This document shows, piece after piece, positions 1-8,274 of a stretch of 64,000 nucleotides of DNA. This stretch comes from Spiractinospora alimapuensis (GTDB lineage Bacteria > Actinomycetota > Actinomycetes > Streptosporangiales > Streptosporangiaceae). The notes below the pieces were generated by a model. It worked only from the letters and a program-made list of their open reading frames with translations. It was not told the DNA's origin and made no database searches. The stretch covers positions 4,612,010 to 4,676,009 of the forward strand of contig NZ_CP072467.1 in assembly GCF_018437505.1 (NCBI RefSeq), written 5' to 3'. The position numbers and the translations under genes were made by a program. Each line of letters starts with the position of its first letter. Within the stretch, counting starts at the first letter, position 1.

Positions 1-1
1 C

Positions 2-562
2 GCCGCCACTCACTTCGGGCGCGAACCGCGATCCTTCGCCGTCGACGACACCAGTGTCACGATCACCCTGGACGATGGAACGCGCATCCACGGTGACCTG
101 GCCGTCGTCTCCATGGGTACGGTCCCCACCGCACCGGAGCTTCCCGGATCGGCCGACGGAGTCGCTGTCGACGACCGGCTACGGCACCTGGCGCTCCCCG
201 CCATCTACGCCGCGGGTGGCGTCGCAGTCCACCAGGGCGTCGACGGCACGACCTACCGCGTCGACCACTGGGACGACGCGTCGGCGCAGGGAACCCACGC
301 CGCCCTCGCCCTGGTCCACGACCTGGGCTGGGGAGACGACCCCGGCCCCTACCGTCCGCGCAGTGGATACGTGTCCCGCGTCTACGACGCGACTTTGTCG
401 GGAGCGGGTCACGTAGGTGTTGGCACCACCGAGCGGGTCGTCGCCCAGTCGCCGCCACTCGCGGTGCACGAACGGGCCGACGGCGTTCCGACGGGTGTGG
501 TCGGACTCAACGCCGGATCCGAGGTGCGCGCGTGGGCGAGCCGGTTGCACACGCGCGGATGA
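2..562 (+). CDS. FAD-dependent pyridine nucleotide-disulfide oxidoreductase, C-terminal part (5' truncated)
   Basis: The open frame enters from the left edge and stops with TGA at 560-562, so only the last 186 or so residues are present. The text DLAVVSMGTVPTAPEL followed by LALPAIYAAGGVA matches the end of the NAD-binding fold and the FAD-contacting box near the C-terminus of disulfide-reductase-like flavoproteins (usually ending IYAxGD; here AGG). After it comes the expected dimerisation tail. Family members move electrons from NAD(P)H to ferredoxin, rubredoxin, thiols or metal ions. The substrate cannot be told without the N-terminus. The next gene is a copper-type lipoprotein, so a metal-stress role is possible but unproven. 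Confidence 0.75.
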   Translation, partial: AATHFGREPRSFAVDDTSVTITLDDGTRIHGDLAVVSMGTVPTAPELPGSADGVAVDDRLRHLALPAIYAAGGVAVHQGVDGTTYRVDHWDDASAQGTHAALALVHDLGWGDDPGPYRPRSGYVSRVYDATLSGAGHVGVGTTERVVAQSPPLAVHERADGVPTGVVGLNAGSEVRAWASRLHTRG

Positions 563-606
563 CCCCGGTTCCCGCCGCCGAGCGGGTCGCACCGCACCAA
601 ATCCGA

Positions 607-621
607 TACCCATACCGGGTA
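607..621. promoter_or_regulatory. CsoR-like inverted repeat upstream of cueP
   Basis: TACCC at 607-611 and GGGTA at 617-621 form a perfect inverted repeat around a 5-base centre. G/C-rich dyads with TACCC/GGGTA ends are typical of operators bound by copper-sensing CsoR repressors. It lies about 50 bases before the cueP ATG, where a promoter would be expected. No csoR gene is in the window, so the regulator is inferred only. Confidence 0.45.
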
Positions 622-671
622 GTAGTGCGGATGCCGATACGGTGAGATACGTGCGAAGCGTAAGAACAGGG

Positions 672-1265
672 ATGAGCGGAAGACTGGTCGGTGCTCTCGC
701 GGTCGGCGTGATCACGCTGACCGGGTGCTCCTCGACGGATGCGGAGGGCACGGCCGAGGAGACCAGCGGCGGGGGCGAGCCCACGGAACTGCTGGCCGAA
801 CACGGACTGGACGGGCTCGACGGCACGGAGTTGGTGGACCGTCTCGACACCATGGCGGTGTCGGACCGCCCCACCAACCTCGTCGCCTCGGTCCGACCGG
901 ACTCCGTGATGGTGTCGGACGGGATATCCGATGCCGAGGTCGCGATCGACGTCCCCGACGATCTCTTCTACGTCTCCGTCGCCCCCTACGTCGACCAGAC
1001 GCACGAGTGCTACTTCCACAGTCTGACCACCTGTCTCGGTGAACTCCGCGACGAGGAGGTCGAGGTGACCATCACCGACGACGCCACCGGTGAGGTCCTC
1101 GTCGAGGAGACCACCACCACCTTCGACAACGGCTTCGTCGGCTATTGGCTCCCCCGCGACATCGACGCCACGATCTCCGCGGCGCACGACGGAAAGAGCG
1201 GCGAACTCCAGATCGCCACCGGCGACGAGGACCCCACCTGCCTGACCGAACTGCGCCTCGCGTAG
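672..1265 (+). CDS. cueP: CueP-family copper-binding lipoprotein
   Basis: A 197-residue exported lipoprotein. The N-terminus is a short basic stretch, a hydrophobic run and the lipobox LTGC, followed by an acidic Ser/Gly linker. The mature domain begins ELLAEHGLDGL and carries the CueP-type Cys/His motif CYFHSLTTC, with a further Cys near the C-terminus. In Salmonella CueP is a periplasmic copper-binding protein; here it would be anchored outside the membrane, probably buffering copper or serving in copper tolerance. The ATG at 672 gives a clean signal peptide; GTG codons at 642 and 651 are in frame and possible. A CsoR-like dyad lies just upstream. Confidence 0.82.
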   Translation: MSGRLVGALAVGVITLTGCSSTDAEGTAEETSGGGEPTELLAEHGLDGLDGTELVDRLDTMAVSDRPTNLVASVRPDSVMVSDGISDAEVAIDVPDDLFYVSVAPYVDQTHECYFHSLTTCLGELRDEEVEVTITDDATGEVLVEETTTTFDNGFVGYWLPRDIDATISAAHDGKSGELQIATGDEDPTCLTELRLA

Positions 1266-1330
1266 GGCGTCACGGTGCCCTCCCTCGCCGCGTGCGGAGG
1301 GCGGAGAAGAGCGGTGCCCCCCACACGACA

Positions 1331-1364
1331 GAGGGCCGTCGCGCCCATGGGAGCGACGGCCCTC
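1331..1364. terminator. Bidirectional hairpin between cueP and the SSS permease
   Basis: GAGGGCCGTCGC at 1331-1342 is perfectly complementary to GCGACGGCCCTC at 1353-1364, a 12-bp stem with a 10-base loop. It sits between two convergent genes, as expected for a shared terminator. There is no T run, which is common in high-GC actinomycetes. Confidence 0.8.
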
Positions 1365-1373
1365 GACACCTCG

Positions 1374-2822
1374 CTAGTGCCCGGAGGACTCCACCGCGGG
1401 TCGCTCCTCGGCGTCCCCGTCAGTCGCGGTGTTCCCGTCCCTGGTGACGGCGCTGACCAGGATCAGGCCCACCAGGGACCCCGCCATCCCGAACGCCACG
1501 TAGGGGACCTCCGTCCCGCTGGCGTGCGCGACCCCCGCCGTGGCGACGCCGGCGAGCATCCCGGCGACGGCGCCGGAGCGGGTGAGGAACCGGGTCCGGC
1601 GCAGCGCGAAGCCGACCAGGATCGGCATCAGCATCGCGGACACCGAGTAGGCGAACGTCATCACCAACCACTGCAGCGCCTGCTGGTAGAACACGGCCAG
1701 CCCCACGCCGATCGCCACCACACCCACCGACGCCCAGCGGGAGAGCGACAGCATCCGCTTCGGGTCGGCGTCCGGCGCGATGTGCTCCTGGTAGATGTCC
1801 TTCGTCAGGTTCACCACGACGGACTGCACCGCGCTGCTCGCGGTGGACATGATCGTGGAGATGATGAACGCGGCGAACAGGGCGAGCAGCCAGGTCGGGA
1901 TCTGTGTGAGCAGCCACCCCATGGCCATCTCCGGATTGTCGAGATCCGGCTTGAGCGCGTGGACCGTCAGACCCATCATGCTCGCCCACACGAGCGCACC
2001 CAGGTAGAGCAGCGCCGCGACCGCGATACCGGTCCGCGCGCCGCGTGTGGAGTCGGCGGCGAACACCCGCTGATAGACCTGCTGGTTGGTCAGGTTGCCC
2101 GGCATCACGGCGAACAGCCAGAACAGGACCGTCACTCCGCCGACGGCGACCATGCCCTCGGGGAAGGAGACCGCCTCGGAGGGGACACTCGCCTGGATCA
2201 CCGACCAGCCGCCGGCCTCGCGCATCGAGAACACCGTGGTGAGTACGGCGAGCACCAGCATGCCCACCCCGAACACGAAGTCCGTCCAGGCCACGGAGGT
2301 CAACCCCGCGGGGATGACGAACCCCAGGCAGAGCAGACCGAAGATCGGGATCAGGACCTTGACGGACAGCCCCGTGATCAGGGCGAACAGGTTGCCGAAG
2401 GCCACCAGGTTACTGATCAACCAGCCGAACGGGATGACGACCGACATGACGATAGTGATGACCGCCATCAGTCGGCTGGGCCCGTAGAGCTTCACCAGCA
2501 CGTCGGGGAGTGAACTCATTCCGCCCTGGCGCAGCCAACGCGCCATGATGATCATGGGGATGAGCCCGATGGCGCTCAGCAGGCCATAGGTCACGGCCGA
2601 CCAGCCGTTCTCGTAGCCGATGCCGACATGGCCGACGAGAACGCCGCCGCCCATGAGTGTGGCGAGCTGGGTGCCCACGACCACGTACATCGGCAGGGCG
2701 CGACCACCCGTCTGCCAGTCGGCCGCCGTCGAGTGTCGGCGCGCGATGACGAGTGAGAAGGCGACAGTGCCCAGGAGCACCACCGCACCCGTCACGATCA
2801 CCACAAGTATTCGTGTGTCCAT
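1374..2822 (-). CDS. Sodium:solute symporter (SSS family), probable purine-derivative uptake
   Basis: A 482-residue polytopic membrane protein with about 13 hydrophobic segments and the SSS core: an early GGRALP stretch, a long run of helices with NQQVYQRVFAA in the middle, and ISTIMSTASSAVQ before a conserved TKDIY. These proteins couple inward solute movement to a sodium gradient. It is the last gene of a leftward unit behind PuuE-type amidohydrolase, ureidoglycolate lyase and an IclR regulator; its start is 9 bases from the puuE stop. Context therefore suggests allantoin, allantoate or urate as substrate. The substrate is inferred, the family is clear. Confidence 0.85.
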   Translation of the reverse strand: MDTRILVVIVTGAVVLLGTVAFSLVIARRHSTAADWQTGGRALPMYVVVGTQLATLMGGGVLVGHVGIGYENGWSAVTYGLLSAIGLIPMIIMARWLRQGGMSSLPDVLVKLYGPSRLMAVITIVMSVVIPFGWLISNLVAFGNLFALITGLSVKVLIPIFGLLCLGFVIPAGLTSVAWTDFVFGVGMLVLAVLTTVFSMREAGGWSVIQASVPSEAVSFPEGMVAVGGVTVLFWLFAVMPGNLTNQQVYQRVFAADSTRGARTGIAVAALLYLGALVWASMMGLTVHALKPDLDNPEMAMGWLLTQIPTWLLALFAAFIISTIMSTASSAVQSVVVNLTKDIYQEHIAPDADPKRMLSLSRWASVGVVAIGVGLAVFYQQALQWLVMTFAYSVSAMLMPILVGFALRRTRFLTRSGAVAGMLAGVATAGVAHASGTEVPYVAFGMAGSLVGLILVSAVTRDGNTATDGDAEERPAVESSGH

Positions 2823-2831
2823 GGTTCTTCC

Positions 2832-3815
2832 TCAACGATCGTCTGGGGCCGACTCGGGACGTCCCAGTGGTTGTGTGGGGTGGTCGCCGTAGTTCGACAG
2901 CCACCAGTCAGCGATCTCGGCGCGGCCGGCCACCCACACTCGGCTGTCCGCGGCGGCGTGCTCCAGCACGGTGCGCAGGGCCGCCGTCCGGGCCGGATGT
3001 CCGGCGATGCGGGGGTGGAGTCCGATCGACATCATCGTCGGACGCTCCTCACCCTCCTCGAGCAGATAGTCGAGGTTGCTGATCGCGTACCGAACGAAGT
3101 CGTCCGGGCTGGCGTAGCCGGTGCCGCGGACGAACTTTCCGTCATTGATGAGCTGGGAGTAGGGAACGACCAGGTGTCGGGCTCCCCGCACCTCGGTGAA
3201 GTACGGAAGGTCGTCGGCGTAGGAATCCGCGTCGTACCGGAAGCCTCCGTGCTCGACGAGGAGCTCCCGGGTGTCCACCGAGGGCCCGTAGCGGCAGTAC
3301 CAGCCGTCGGGGGAACGCCCCGTGGTCCGGGTGATGGACGTCGCCGCGGCCGCGATCCGGCGCCGTTCCTCATCCCGGCCCAGCCGCCACACCTTCTCCC
3401 AACGCCAGCCGTGGGCGCACACGTCGTGGCCCCGCTCACCGATCCAGTCGGCGAACTCGCGGTTGCGCTCCAGGGCCACCGCGGAGGCGAAGACGGTCAC
3501 GGGCAGCGCCATCCGGTCGAACAGTCGGGCCAGCCGCCACACCCCGACGCGGCTTCCGTACTCGTAGAGGGACTCCACGGCGAGGTCCCGATGTCCGTTG
3601 GGGACGCCGTTGGGCAGATCGACCATGCCTTCGACCTCGTCGTCGCCCAGCGGCGCCGACTGCTCCGAGCCCTCCTCGTAGTTGAGCGCGACGTTGAGCG
3701 CCACCCGAGCACCACGCGGCCACGTGACGTCCGGAGCGTGACGTCCGTACCCCACGAAGTCGCGTACCGGTCCCGCCACCGACGCGTCGCGCAGCGGGTA
3801 CGGCAGCTCAGGCAT
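2832..3815 (-). CDS. puuE: PuuE-type allantoinase / polysaccharide deacetylase-fold amidohydrolase
   Basis: A 327-residue protein of the NodB/polysaccharide-deacetylase fold. It has the N-terminal signature of the PuuE branch (DFVGYGRHAPDVTWP and VALNYEEGSE) rather than a signal peptide, so it is cytoplasmic. PuuE proteins open the hydantoin ring of allantoin to allantoate. Later blocks such as HGWRWEKVW and SIGLHPRIAGHP supply metal and substrate contacts in this family. It starts one base after the ureidoglycolate lyase stop, so the two are translated together. Length matches the family. Some members have other cyclic amide substrates, so the exact one is inferred from neighbours. Confidence 0.8.
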   Translation of the reverse strand: MPELPYPLRDASVAGPVRDFVGYGRHAPDVTWPRGARVALNVALNYEEGSEQSAPLGDDEVEGMVDLPNGVPNGHRDLAVESLYEYGSRVGVWRLARLFDRMALPVTVFASAVALERNREFADWIGERGHDVCAHGWRWEKVWRLGRDEERRRIAAAATSITRTTGRSPDGWYCRYGPSVDTRELLVEHGGFRYDADSYADDLPYFTEVRGARHLVVPYSQLINDGKFVRGTGYASPDDFVRYAISNLDYLLEEGEERPTMMSIGLHPRIAGHPARTAALRTVLEHAAADSRVWVAGRAEIADWWLSNYGDHPTQPLGRPESAPDDR

Positions 3816-3816
3816 T

Positions 3817-4335
3817 TCAGGCTCCTTCGGCAGTCAGGGACTCGGGCAGCAGCAGCGGAAGGGGGGAAGGTAGCTCGCGAAGGTCCAGGTCGGGCGGGTC
3901 GGCGTGGCGCATGGCGGTAAGGAACAGCAACGCGGCGGCGACGGGCAACAGCGGGCTGTGCCAGGTACCGGGCGCCCACCACACGCCGACGCTGTCGGCG
4001 AGGAAGGCCCGGACGTCCTCTGTCTGGGGAGCGTCGGGATGGTTCCCGGCGACGACCAGGACATAGGGCCCCGGCCCGGTCGGCAGGAAGAACTGGGCGG
4101 TATGGAGATGCCGCTCCACCGCCCGGAGTTCGAGGGAGCCGGGTTCCGATCGCAGCAGCCCCACGTTCACTGGAGACGGGAGCGACTCCGAGGGCACCAC
4201 GTGGTCCCATTTCCGTCCGGCGCCCCCGTTGATGAGACGGGACGGGCCTTCGGGCGCGACGACCCCGCCGAGCCCGCGCAGAGAGTCCGCGGTGAGGCGC
4301 TCGACCACCACCGGGGTGTCGACCGCGCCGGTCAC
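3817..4335 (-). CDS. allA: Ureidoglycolate lyase (AllA family)
   Basis: A 172-residue small beta-barrel protein with AllA-type blocks: an N-terminal INGGAGRKW-like segment, ELRAVERHLHTAQFFLP in the middle, and GVWWAPGTWHSPLLPV near the end. The family splits ureidoglycolate to glyoxylate and urea, the last carbon step of allantoin breakdown. Its ATG overlaps the IclR stop by four bases and it is followed at once by puuE, so this is one transcript for purine-nitrogen use. No allantoicase is in view, so the pathway must be completed elsewhere or use an amidohydrolase branch. Confidence 0.82.
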   Translation of the reverse strand: MTGAVDTPVVVERLTADSLRGLGGVVAPEGPSRLINGGAGRKWDHVVPSESLPSPVNVGLLRSEPGSLELRAVERHLHTAQFFLPTGPGPYVLVVAGNHPDAPQTEDVRAFLADSVGVWWAPGTWHSPLLPVAAALLFLTAMRHADPPDLDLRELPSPLPLLLPESLTAEGA

Positions 4336-5066
4336 AGGGATTCCTGGATGGTCAGTGCCGCCTCCCGCAAGGCGGACAGCAGGGACTCCGCCGCGTCGTC
4401 GCTCGGCGCGGACTCACTGACGCCCACGACACTGAGCGAGGCCACGACGCCGCCCTCGACATCGGTGATGGGGACCGCGCACGCGTACAACCCCGGGTCG
4501 AACTGGTTGCTGGTGAGGTCGTACCGTCGGTCGCGGACCACCGCCAGTTGTTCCTCCAGCGCGGCGGGATCCGTCGTCGCCCCGAGGAACGGCTCGAGCT
4601 CCCCCTGGGCGTAGTAGGCCCGCCGCTCCGTCTCCGGCATCGCGGCGAACAGTACCCGCGAGGTCGCCCCCGCGTGCAGGGGGAAGAGTTTCCCCTGCGG
4701 GGCGGAGATGGCGATGGGCCGCCCCGAGGACACCGAGTCCAGGCACACCGCCCACCGATCGGTCCGTACGGCGAGCAGCGTCGTCTCACCCGTGACCTGA
4801 GTGAGCCGCTGCATCGGCCCCCGGGCGACGCGCAACAGGTCGTTGTCGGCGCGCACGATGGCCGCCAACCGCAGCAGCTTCGGCTGCAGCCGGTACACCC
4901 CGTCTTCCCCGGCGTCGATGAACCCGGAGTCGCGAAGCACCTTCACACTCCGGTACACCGAACTCTGCGGCTGCCCCACCCGCTCGGCGATCTCACCGAC
5001 GGTCAGCGCCCGATGCTCGTAGTCGAAGGACTCGAGGACATCGAGTAGGCGTTCGCTCGCGCTCAT
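4332..5066 (-). CDS. IclR-family regulator of the purine catabolic operon
   Basis: A 244-residue protein with an N-terminal winged helix (about residues 1-65: LLDVLESF, then SSVYRSVKVLRDSGF) and a C-terminal IclR effector domain (LFPLHAGATSRVLFAAMP, then YACAVPITD). Such regulators bind small metabolites and usually repress neighbouring catabolic genes. It heads the operon with allA, puuE and the SSS gene and overlaps allA by four bases. I chose the ATG at 5066 because it starts the conserved helix; a longer frame to 5135 would run through the strong palindrome at 5084-5108, which is more likely its own operator. Glyoxylate or allantoin are likely effectors (inferred). Confidence 0.85.
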   Translation of the reverse strand: MSASERLLDVLESFDYEHRALTVGEIAERVGQPQSSVYRSVKVLRDSGFIDAGEDGVYRLQPKLLRLAAIVRADNDLLRVARGPMQRLTQVTGETTLLAVRTDRWAVCLDSVSSGRPIAISAPQGKLFPLHAGATSRVLFAAMPETERRAYYAQGELEPFLGATTDPAALEEQLAVVRDRRYDLTSNQFDPGLYACAVPITDVEGGVVASLSVVGVSESAPSDDAAESLLSALREAALTIQESL

Positions 5067-5083
5067 CCAGGCCCCAGACGTTT

Positions 5084-5108
5084 TTGATAACTGATTCTCA
5101 GTTATCAA
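5084..5108. promoter_or_regulatory. 25-bp palindromic operator upstream of the IclR operon
   Basis: TTGATAACTGA at 5084-5094 and TCAGTTATCAA at 5098-5108 are perfect reverse complements around a TTC centre. The element is A/T-rich in a very G/C-rich region and ends 18 bases before the IclR ATG. Its size and position fit an autoregulatory operator overlapping the operon promoter. Confidence 0.75.
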
Positions 5109-5400
5109 TATGCGGCAGGATGTGGCCCAGGTCAAACGGGTGGCGGACGTGGAACACGCGGGAGAGCGTCAGGGGGTGCGCGGGACGCCTGTGGACGCAC
5201 GGTTTCTGGGCACGCTTCGCTCGCCCGTGGCGGGGGTTCAGCGCAGGGTGCGGTGACCAGGACGACCGCGTCGACGTCCCGTGGCGGGCCGCGTCGACAG
5301 TGACGGGACGCGGCCAGAGGGACTGGGGCGGGTAGGTGGAACGCCCTGTAGGCGTGTTCGTGGCCGACGATGACGGCCGGCGGTGCGGGAGAGCTGGGAG
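5109..5400. other. Intergenic stretch with no supported gene
   Basis: Between the IclR operator and the end of the leftward glycosyltransferase gene I see only G/C-rich frames lacking conserved sequence or a ribosome binding site. The promoter of the purine operon probably lies at its left side. Confidence 0.5.
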
Positions 5401-7059
5401 CTACTTTCCGGTGCTGGGGCCACCACGCTTGGGCCGAGATTCCGGCGCCAGCCGCGGCTGGGTGGGTTCGGTCCGCCGCCTCTGTGGCTCCGAGCCGGGG
5501 CCCTTCGAACGGCGTTCCAGGGCGTCGCCAACCCCGTGGGGTGTGCCGGGGGGCAGGCCCCTCTTCGGACCCTGGTCACGCTGCGGTGCGCTGGGCACGG
5601 GCGGGATGGTTGTCGGCGCCTCACCGGGCCCCAGTGTCGGCCCGTCGAGAGCGGGCGCGGTGTGGCCAGCGTTGTCCTGTGTTCCGACGAGCGCCGGGTG
5701 AGCGGCCGGTAGCTCCCGCCCGTCCGGGCCCTGGACGGAGTGTCGGGCGGTGCCGGCGGCCGCCGTGGCCATGGCCCTTTCGACGTAGGCTACGGAGTCC
5801 GTTGGGGTGTAGTGGCTGAGACGTTCCCGGACCACGTGCCCCGCTTCCTGGTACTCGTCGAAGTGGTCGTACATGTGCATCATTCGATCGGCGACGACGG
5901 TGTGCCGGGGCTGTCCAGTCGCCTCGACCGAGCCCATAACGGTGCCTCGCAGACTGTGGGTGCCGGCATCGTCCATCACGAATAGGTCGGCTACACCAGC
6001 GTCCATGCGGTTCGGGTCCGAGAGCAGTTCCGCGAAGCCGTTTCCCACTCCCTTGGCGACGATGACGGGACGGCCGGTGATCGCGTACTCGTGCGCGGCC
6101 TGGCCGTAGGACTCGCTCTCCGACAGCATCACCTGTGCGTTCGACGCGGCGACGGCCCGATCCACCTCTGTCGAATCCCTGGTGAACTCGTTGAGCGTGA
6201 CTCGGTCGGTCAGCCCCAGCTCCTGGACGGTGGCCTTCAGGTCCGCCGTGTACCGCTCTTCGAGCGCGTCCTCCGGGGTTATTCCCTGGAGGGTCAGTCG
6301 GATGTCGTAGCCTTCCGCCACCGCTGCCGCCAGCGCGTGCACCGCCTCGTGCGCACCCTTGTTCTCATCGTGCATCCGGCCCAGCATGATGAGTTCCAGG
6401 GGTTCGCCGCTGTTGGGTGTCCATGGCCGTGGTGCCTCGGTGGGCGTCTCGAACCCAGGGATGAACTCGTTGATCGGTGGGAGGGGCTTGTCCGGAGCCA
6501 CGGCGGTGGTCAGGCGTACGGCGTCGTTCGTTGACTTGCCGCCCTGGGTGATGAGGACGTCCGACTTCGCGAAGATCTTGCCGGAGTCCTCCGCGCGTCG
6601 TCGCCCCAGCTCCGGAAGCCCGTCAGCGACGCATATCGGCTCTGGGTCGATCGTGACGAACGAGGCCAGGGCCGCGTTGGGGTAGTACCGATCCCTCAGC
6701 TCGATCGCGGTCCAGCCCGTGACGTCCTGGTGACTGTAGATCGCGTCGTAGCCGGCGGGGTCGGTGGGGAGACCGATCTCGGCGGGGGAGCGGAGCTCGA
6801 GGTGCGCGGAGAAGCGGGCCTGCAGCTTGTCGAAGAACTGCTCGTTCCCGTCCTCGATCTCGCGCACGGTACCGGCGGGGAGATCTCGGTCGTGGAGTTC
6901 GATCTTGGTGATCTTCCGCTCGTCGTACGCCTCGGTGTCACCGAGCGTCATCAGCGTGACGTCGTGCTGGTCCGACAGGGCGGTCATGAGGGAATGGGTG
7001 TCCTTGAGCGCGCCATTCACCACTTCTCCGGAACCGATGACGAAGAGGTAGCGACCCAT
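5401..7059 (-). CDS. GT-B (GT4-like) glycosyltransferase with Pro-rich C-terminal tail
   Basis: A 552-residue protein. The N-terminal half begins MGRYLFVIGSGEVVNGALKD, a Rossmann-like acceptor domain. The C-terminal half has ELIMLGRMHDENKGAHEAV and SESESYGQAAHEYAITGRPVIV, which match the nucleotide-sugar site and the E-x7-E motif of retaining GT4 enzymes. The last 110 residues are Pro/Arg-rich and disordered-looking, which is unusual for this family. No signal or membrane segment, so it is probably cytoplasmic. The ATG at 7059 follows an AGGA site at good spacing. Acceptor unknown; no other sugar genes adjoin. Confidence 0.7.
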   Translation of the reverse strand: MGRYLFVIGSGEVVNGALKDTHSLMTALSDQHDVTLMTLGDTEAYDERKITKIELHDRDLPAGTVREIEDGNEQFFDKLQARFSAHLELRSPAEIGLPTDPAGYDAIYSHQDVTGWTAIELRDRYYPNAALASFVTIDPEPICVADGLPELGRRRAEDSGKIFAKSDVLITQGGKSTNDAVRLTTAVAPDKPLPPINEFIPGFETPTEAPRPWTPNSGEPLELIMLGRMHDENKGAHEAVHALAAAVAEGYDIRLTLQGITPEDALEERYTADLKATVQELGLTDRVTLNEFTRDSTEVDRAVAASNAQVMLSESESYGQAAHEYAITGRPVIVAKGVGNGFAELLSDPNRMDAGVADLFVMDDAGTHSLRGTVMGSVEATGQPRHTVVADRMMHMYDHFDEYQEAGHVVRERLSHYTPTDSVAYVERAMATAAAGTARHSVQGPDGRELPAAHPALVGTQDNAGHTAPALDGPTLGPGEAPTTIPPVPSAPQRDQGPKRGLPPGTPHGVGDALERRSKGPGSEPQRRRTEPTQPRLAPESRPKRGGPSTGK

Positions 7060-7287
7060 GATCAGTCCTGTTCTAGGCAAGCGACCCAGAGTGTGATCGG
7101 CGCTGTTCGTCCACTGGCACCTGGGTCCTCATGACGACGGAGGAGAGCGGCCTCGGGCGACCGGGTGGCGAACCCCCGTCGCTCGCCTCGCGTGTCGGAC
7201 CGACGGAACGATCTTGAGGTGAGGGCCGAGAGCAGGGTACTGGTCCCCGCTGGCGGGGGGTTGAGCACCCCTCCGTGAGCGGCTTGG

Positions 7288-7746
7288 CTACGGCGTTCGG
7301 CCGTCGTCCGGGGCGGGAGGTTGGTCGATCTGGGGTCGTGCGCTGTCGTCTGGGGTCACCGCCGCGTCCGGCTCCTCGTCTTTCACTGGTTCGGAGACGG
7401 TCGTCGTCTTGGGGGCTTGGGCGACCGGGGGGTTGGGGGCGGTGTCGCCCGTGAGAGCGACGGCGGCGAAGGGGATGGCGAGCGTCGCCGCGGCCGTGGT
7501 GACGGCGACGGTGGGGTGGGTGCGCAGCCAGCGCATGGTGGTGGCCGCGGAGACGATGCCCGGAATCCTGGGTTTGGGGCGGGAGACGTACCAGTTTGAG
7601 TGTGGCCGTTCGGCCAAGTCGCTGGAGGGCAGGACCATGATCCTGTCCAAGGCCTGGCGTCGGAGCCACCATTCACGCAGGGCGTATCCAAGCGGTAGCG
7701 TGCTCGCCACGAGCGCAAAAGCCGTGATGAGAGCGGCTTCGGGCAT
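7288..7746 (-). CDS. Small membrane protein of unknown function
   Basis: About 152 residues if started at the ATG at 7746 (MPEAALITAFALVASTLPLG). A first hydrophobic segment spans residues 3-22, a second about residues 85-105 (TVAVTTAAATLAIPFAAVAL), and the tail is rich in Pro, Asp and Glu. The loop between them is basic. I do not recognise the family. It lies 228 bases upstream of the GT4-like gene on the same strand and may share its transcript. The frame extends further upstream but that part is low-complexity and has no better start. Confidence 0.5.
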   Translation of the reverse strand: MPEAALITAFALVASTLPLGYALREWWLRRQALDRIMVLPSSDLAERPHSNWYVSRPKPRIPGIVSAATTMRWLRTHPTVAVTTAAATLAIPFAAVALTGDTAPNPPVAQAPKTTTVSEPVKDEEPDAAVTPDDSARPQIDQPPAPDDGRTP

Positions 7747-8073
7747 GGTGCGGGTTCCGTTCTGTCGTCGCTTGCGCGCCCTGTCCGATCGAGCATCCTC
7801 CCCGTCGCGCGTCAACTTCGAAGAGAAGACAGAGTGCTGACGGTTCGTGATCACATTGTTACATGACGGCGTCATGATGGGGCGCATGTGAATCGCGGGG
7901 GGCATTTTTCCCGAATGGCCCTCACGGTGGCTCACGATGCGTTATAACCGATATTTCGATGTCATCTCGCGCCCGGATTATTACTATTCGTAATCTTGCG
8001 AATACGGTCCGAAGTGAGTGATGCTTGAGCAGGACGGACGCTGAATGCGGACGCTCTAAGGGAGGGGAAAGTC
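7747..8073. promoter_or_regulatory. AT-rich divergent intergenic region with an inverted repeat
   Basis: This stretch is much richer in A/T than its surroundings. At 7985-8004 TATTCG and CGAATA form a 6-bp dyad around 8 bases, and ATTAC/GTAAT overlaps it. It lies between a leftward membrane protein gene and a rightward small secreted protein gene, so it likely holds both promoters and one operator. No gene is seen in it. Confidence 0.4.
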
Positions 8074-8259
8074 GTGGTGAGGCGGCTCTGTGCCGTCTGG
8101 GTGCTGTCCGCGGCTGTCCTGTTGGGGGGAATGTGGACGACGTCGCAGTTGGCGGCGGAGTCCTCGGAGCCGACAGGTTTCACAGTCACGGACGAGGAGC
8201 CCAGCGGCGACACACTCGCTGGTCCAGGACGAGGACGAGGAGGTTGGAGTTGGTGGTAA
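8074..8259 (+). CDS. Small secreted or membrane-anchored peptide of unknown function
   Basis: A 61-codon frame with a strong site GGAGGGG seven bases before GTG at 8074 (a second GTG follows at 8077). The product has two arginines, a hydrophobic run from about residue 6 to 20 and an Ala-rich region that could be a signal peptidase site. The mature part is acidic, then ends in Gly/Arg and Trp. No family recognised. It is convergent with the ROK gene, with a 15-base gap. The call rests on the ribosome binding site and signal-like start. Confidence 0.45.
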   Translation: MVRRLCAVWVLSAAVLLGGMWTTSQLAAESSEPTGFTVTDEEPSGDTLAGPGRGRGGWSWW

Positions 8260-8274
8260 CCGACTGATGGGAGT

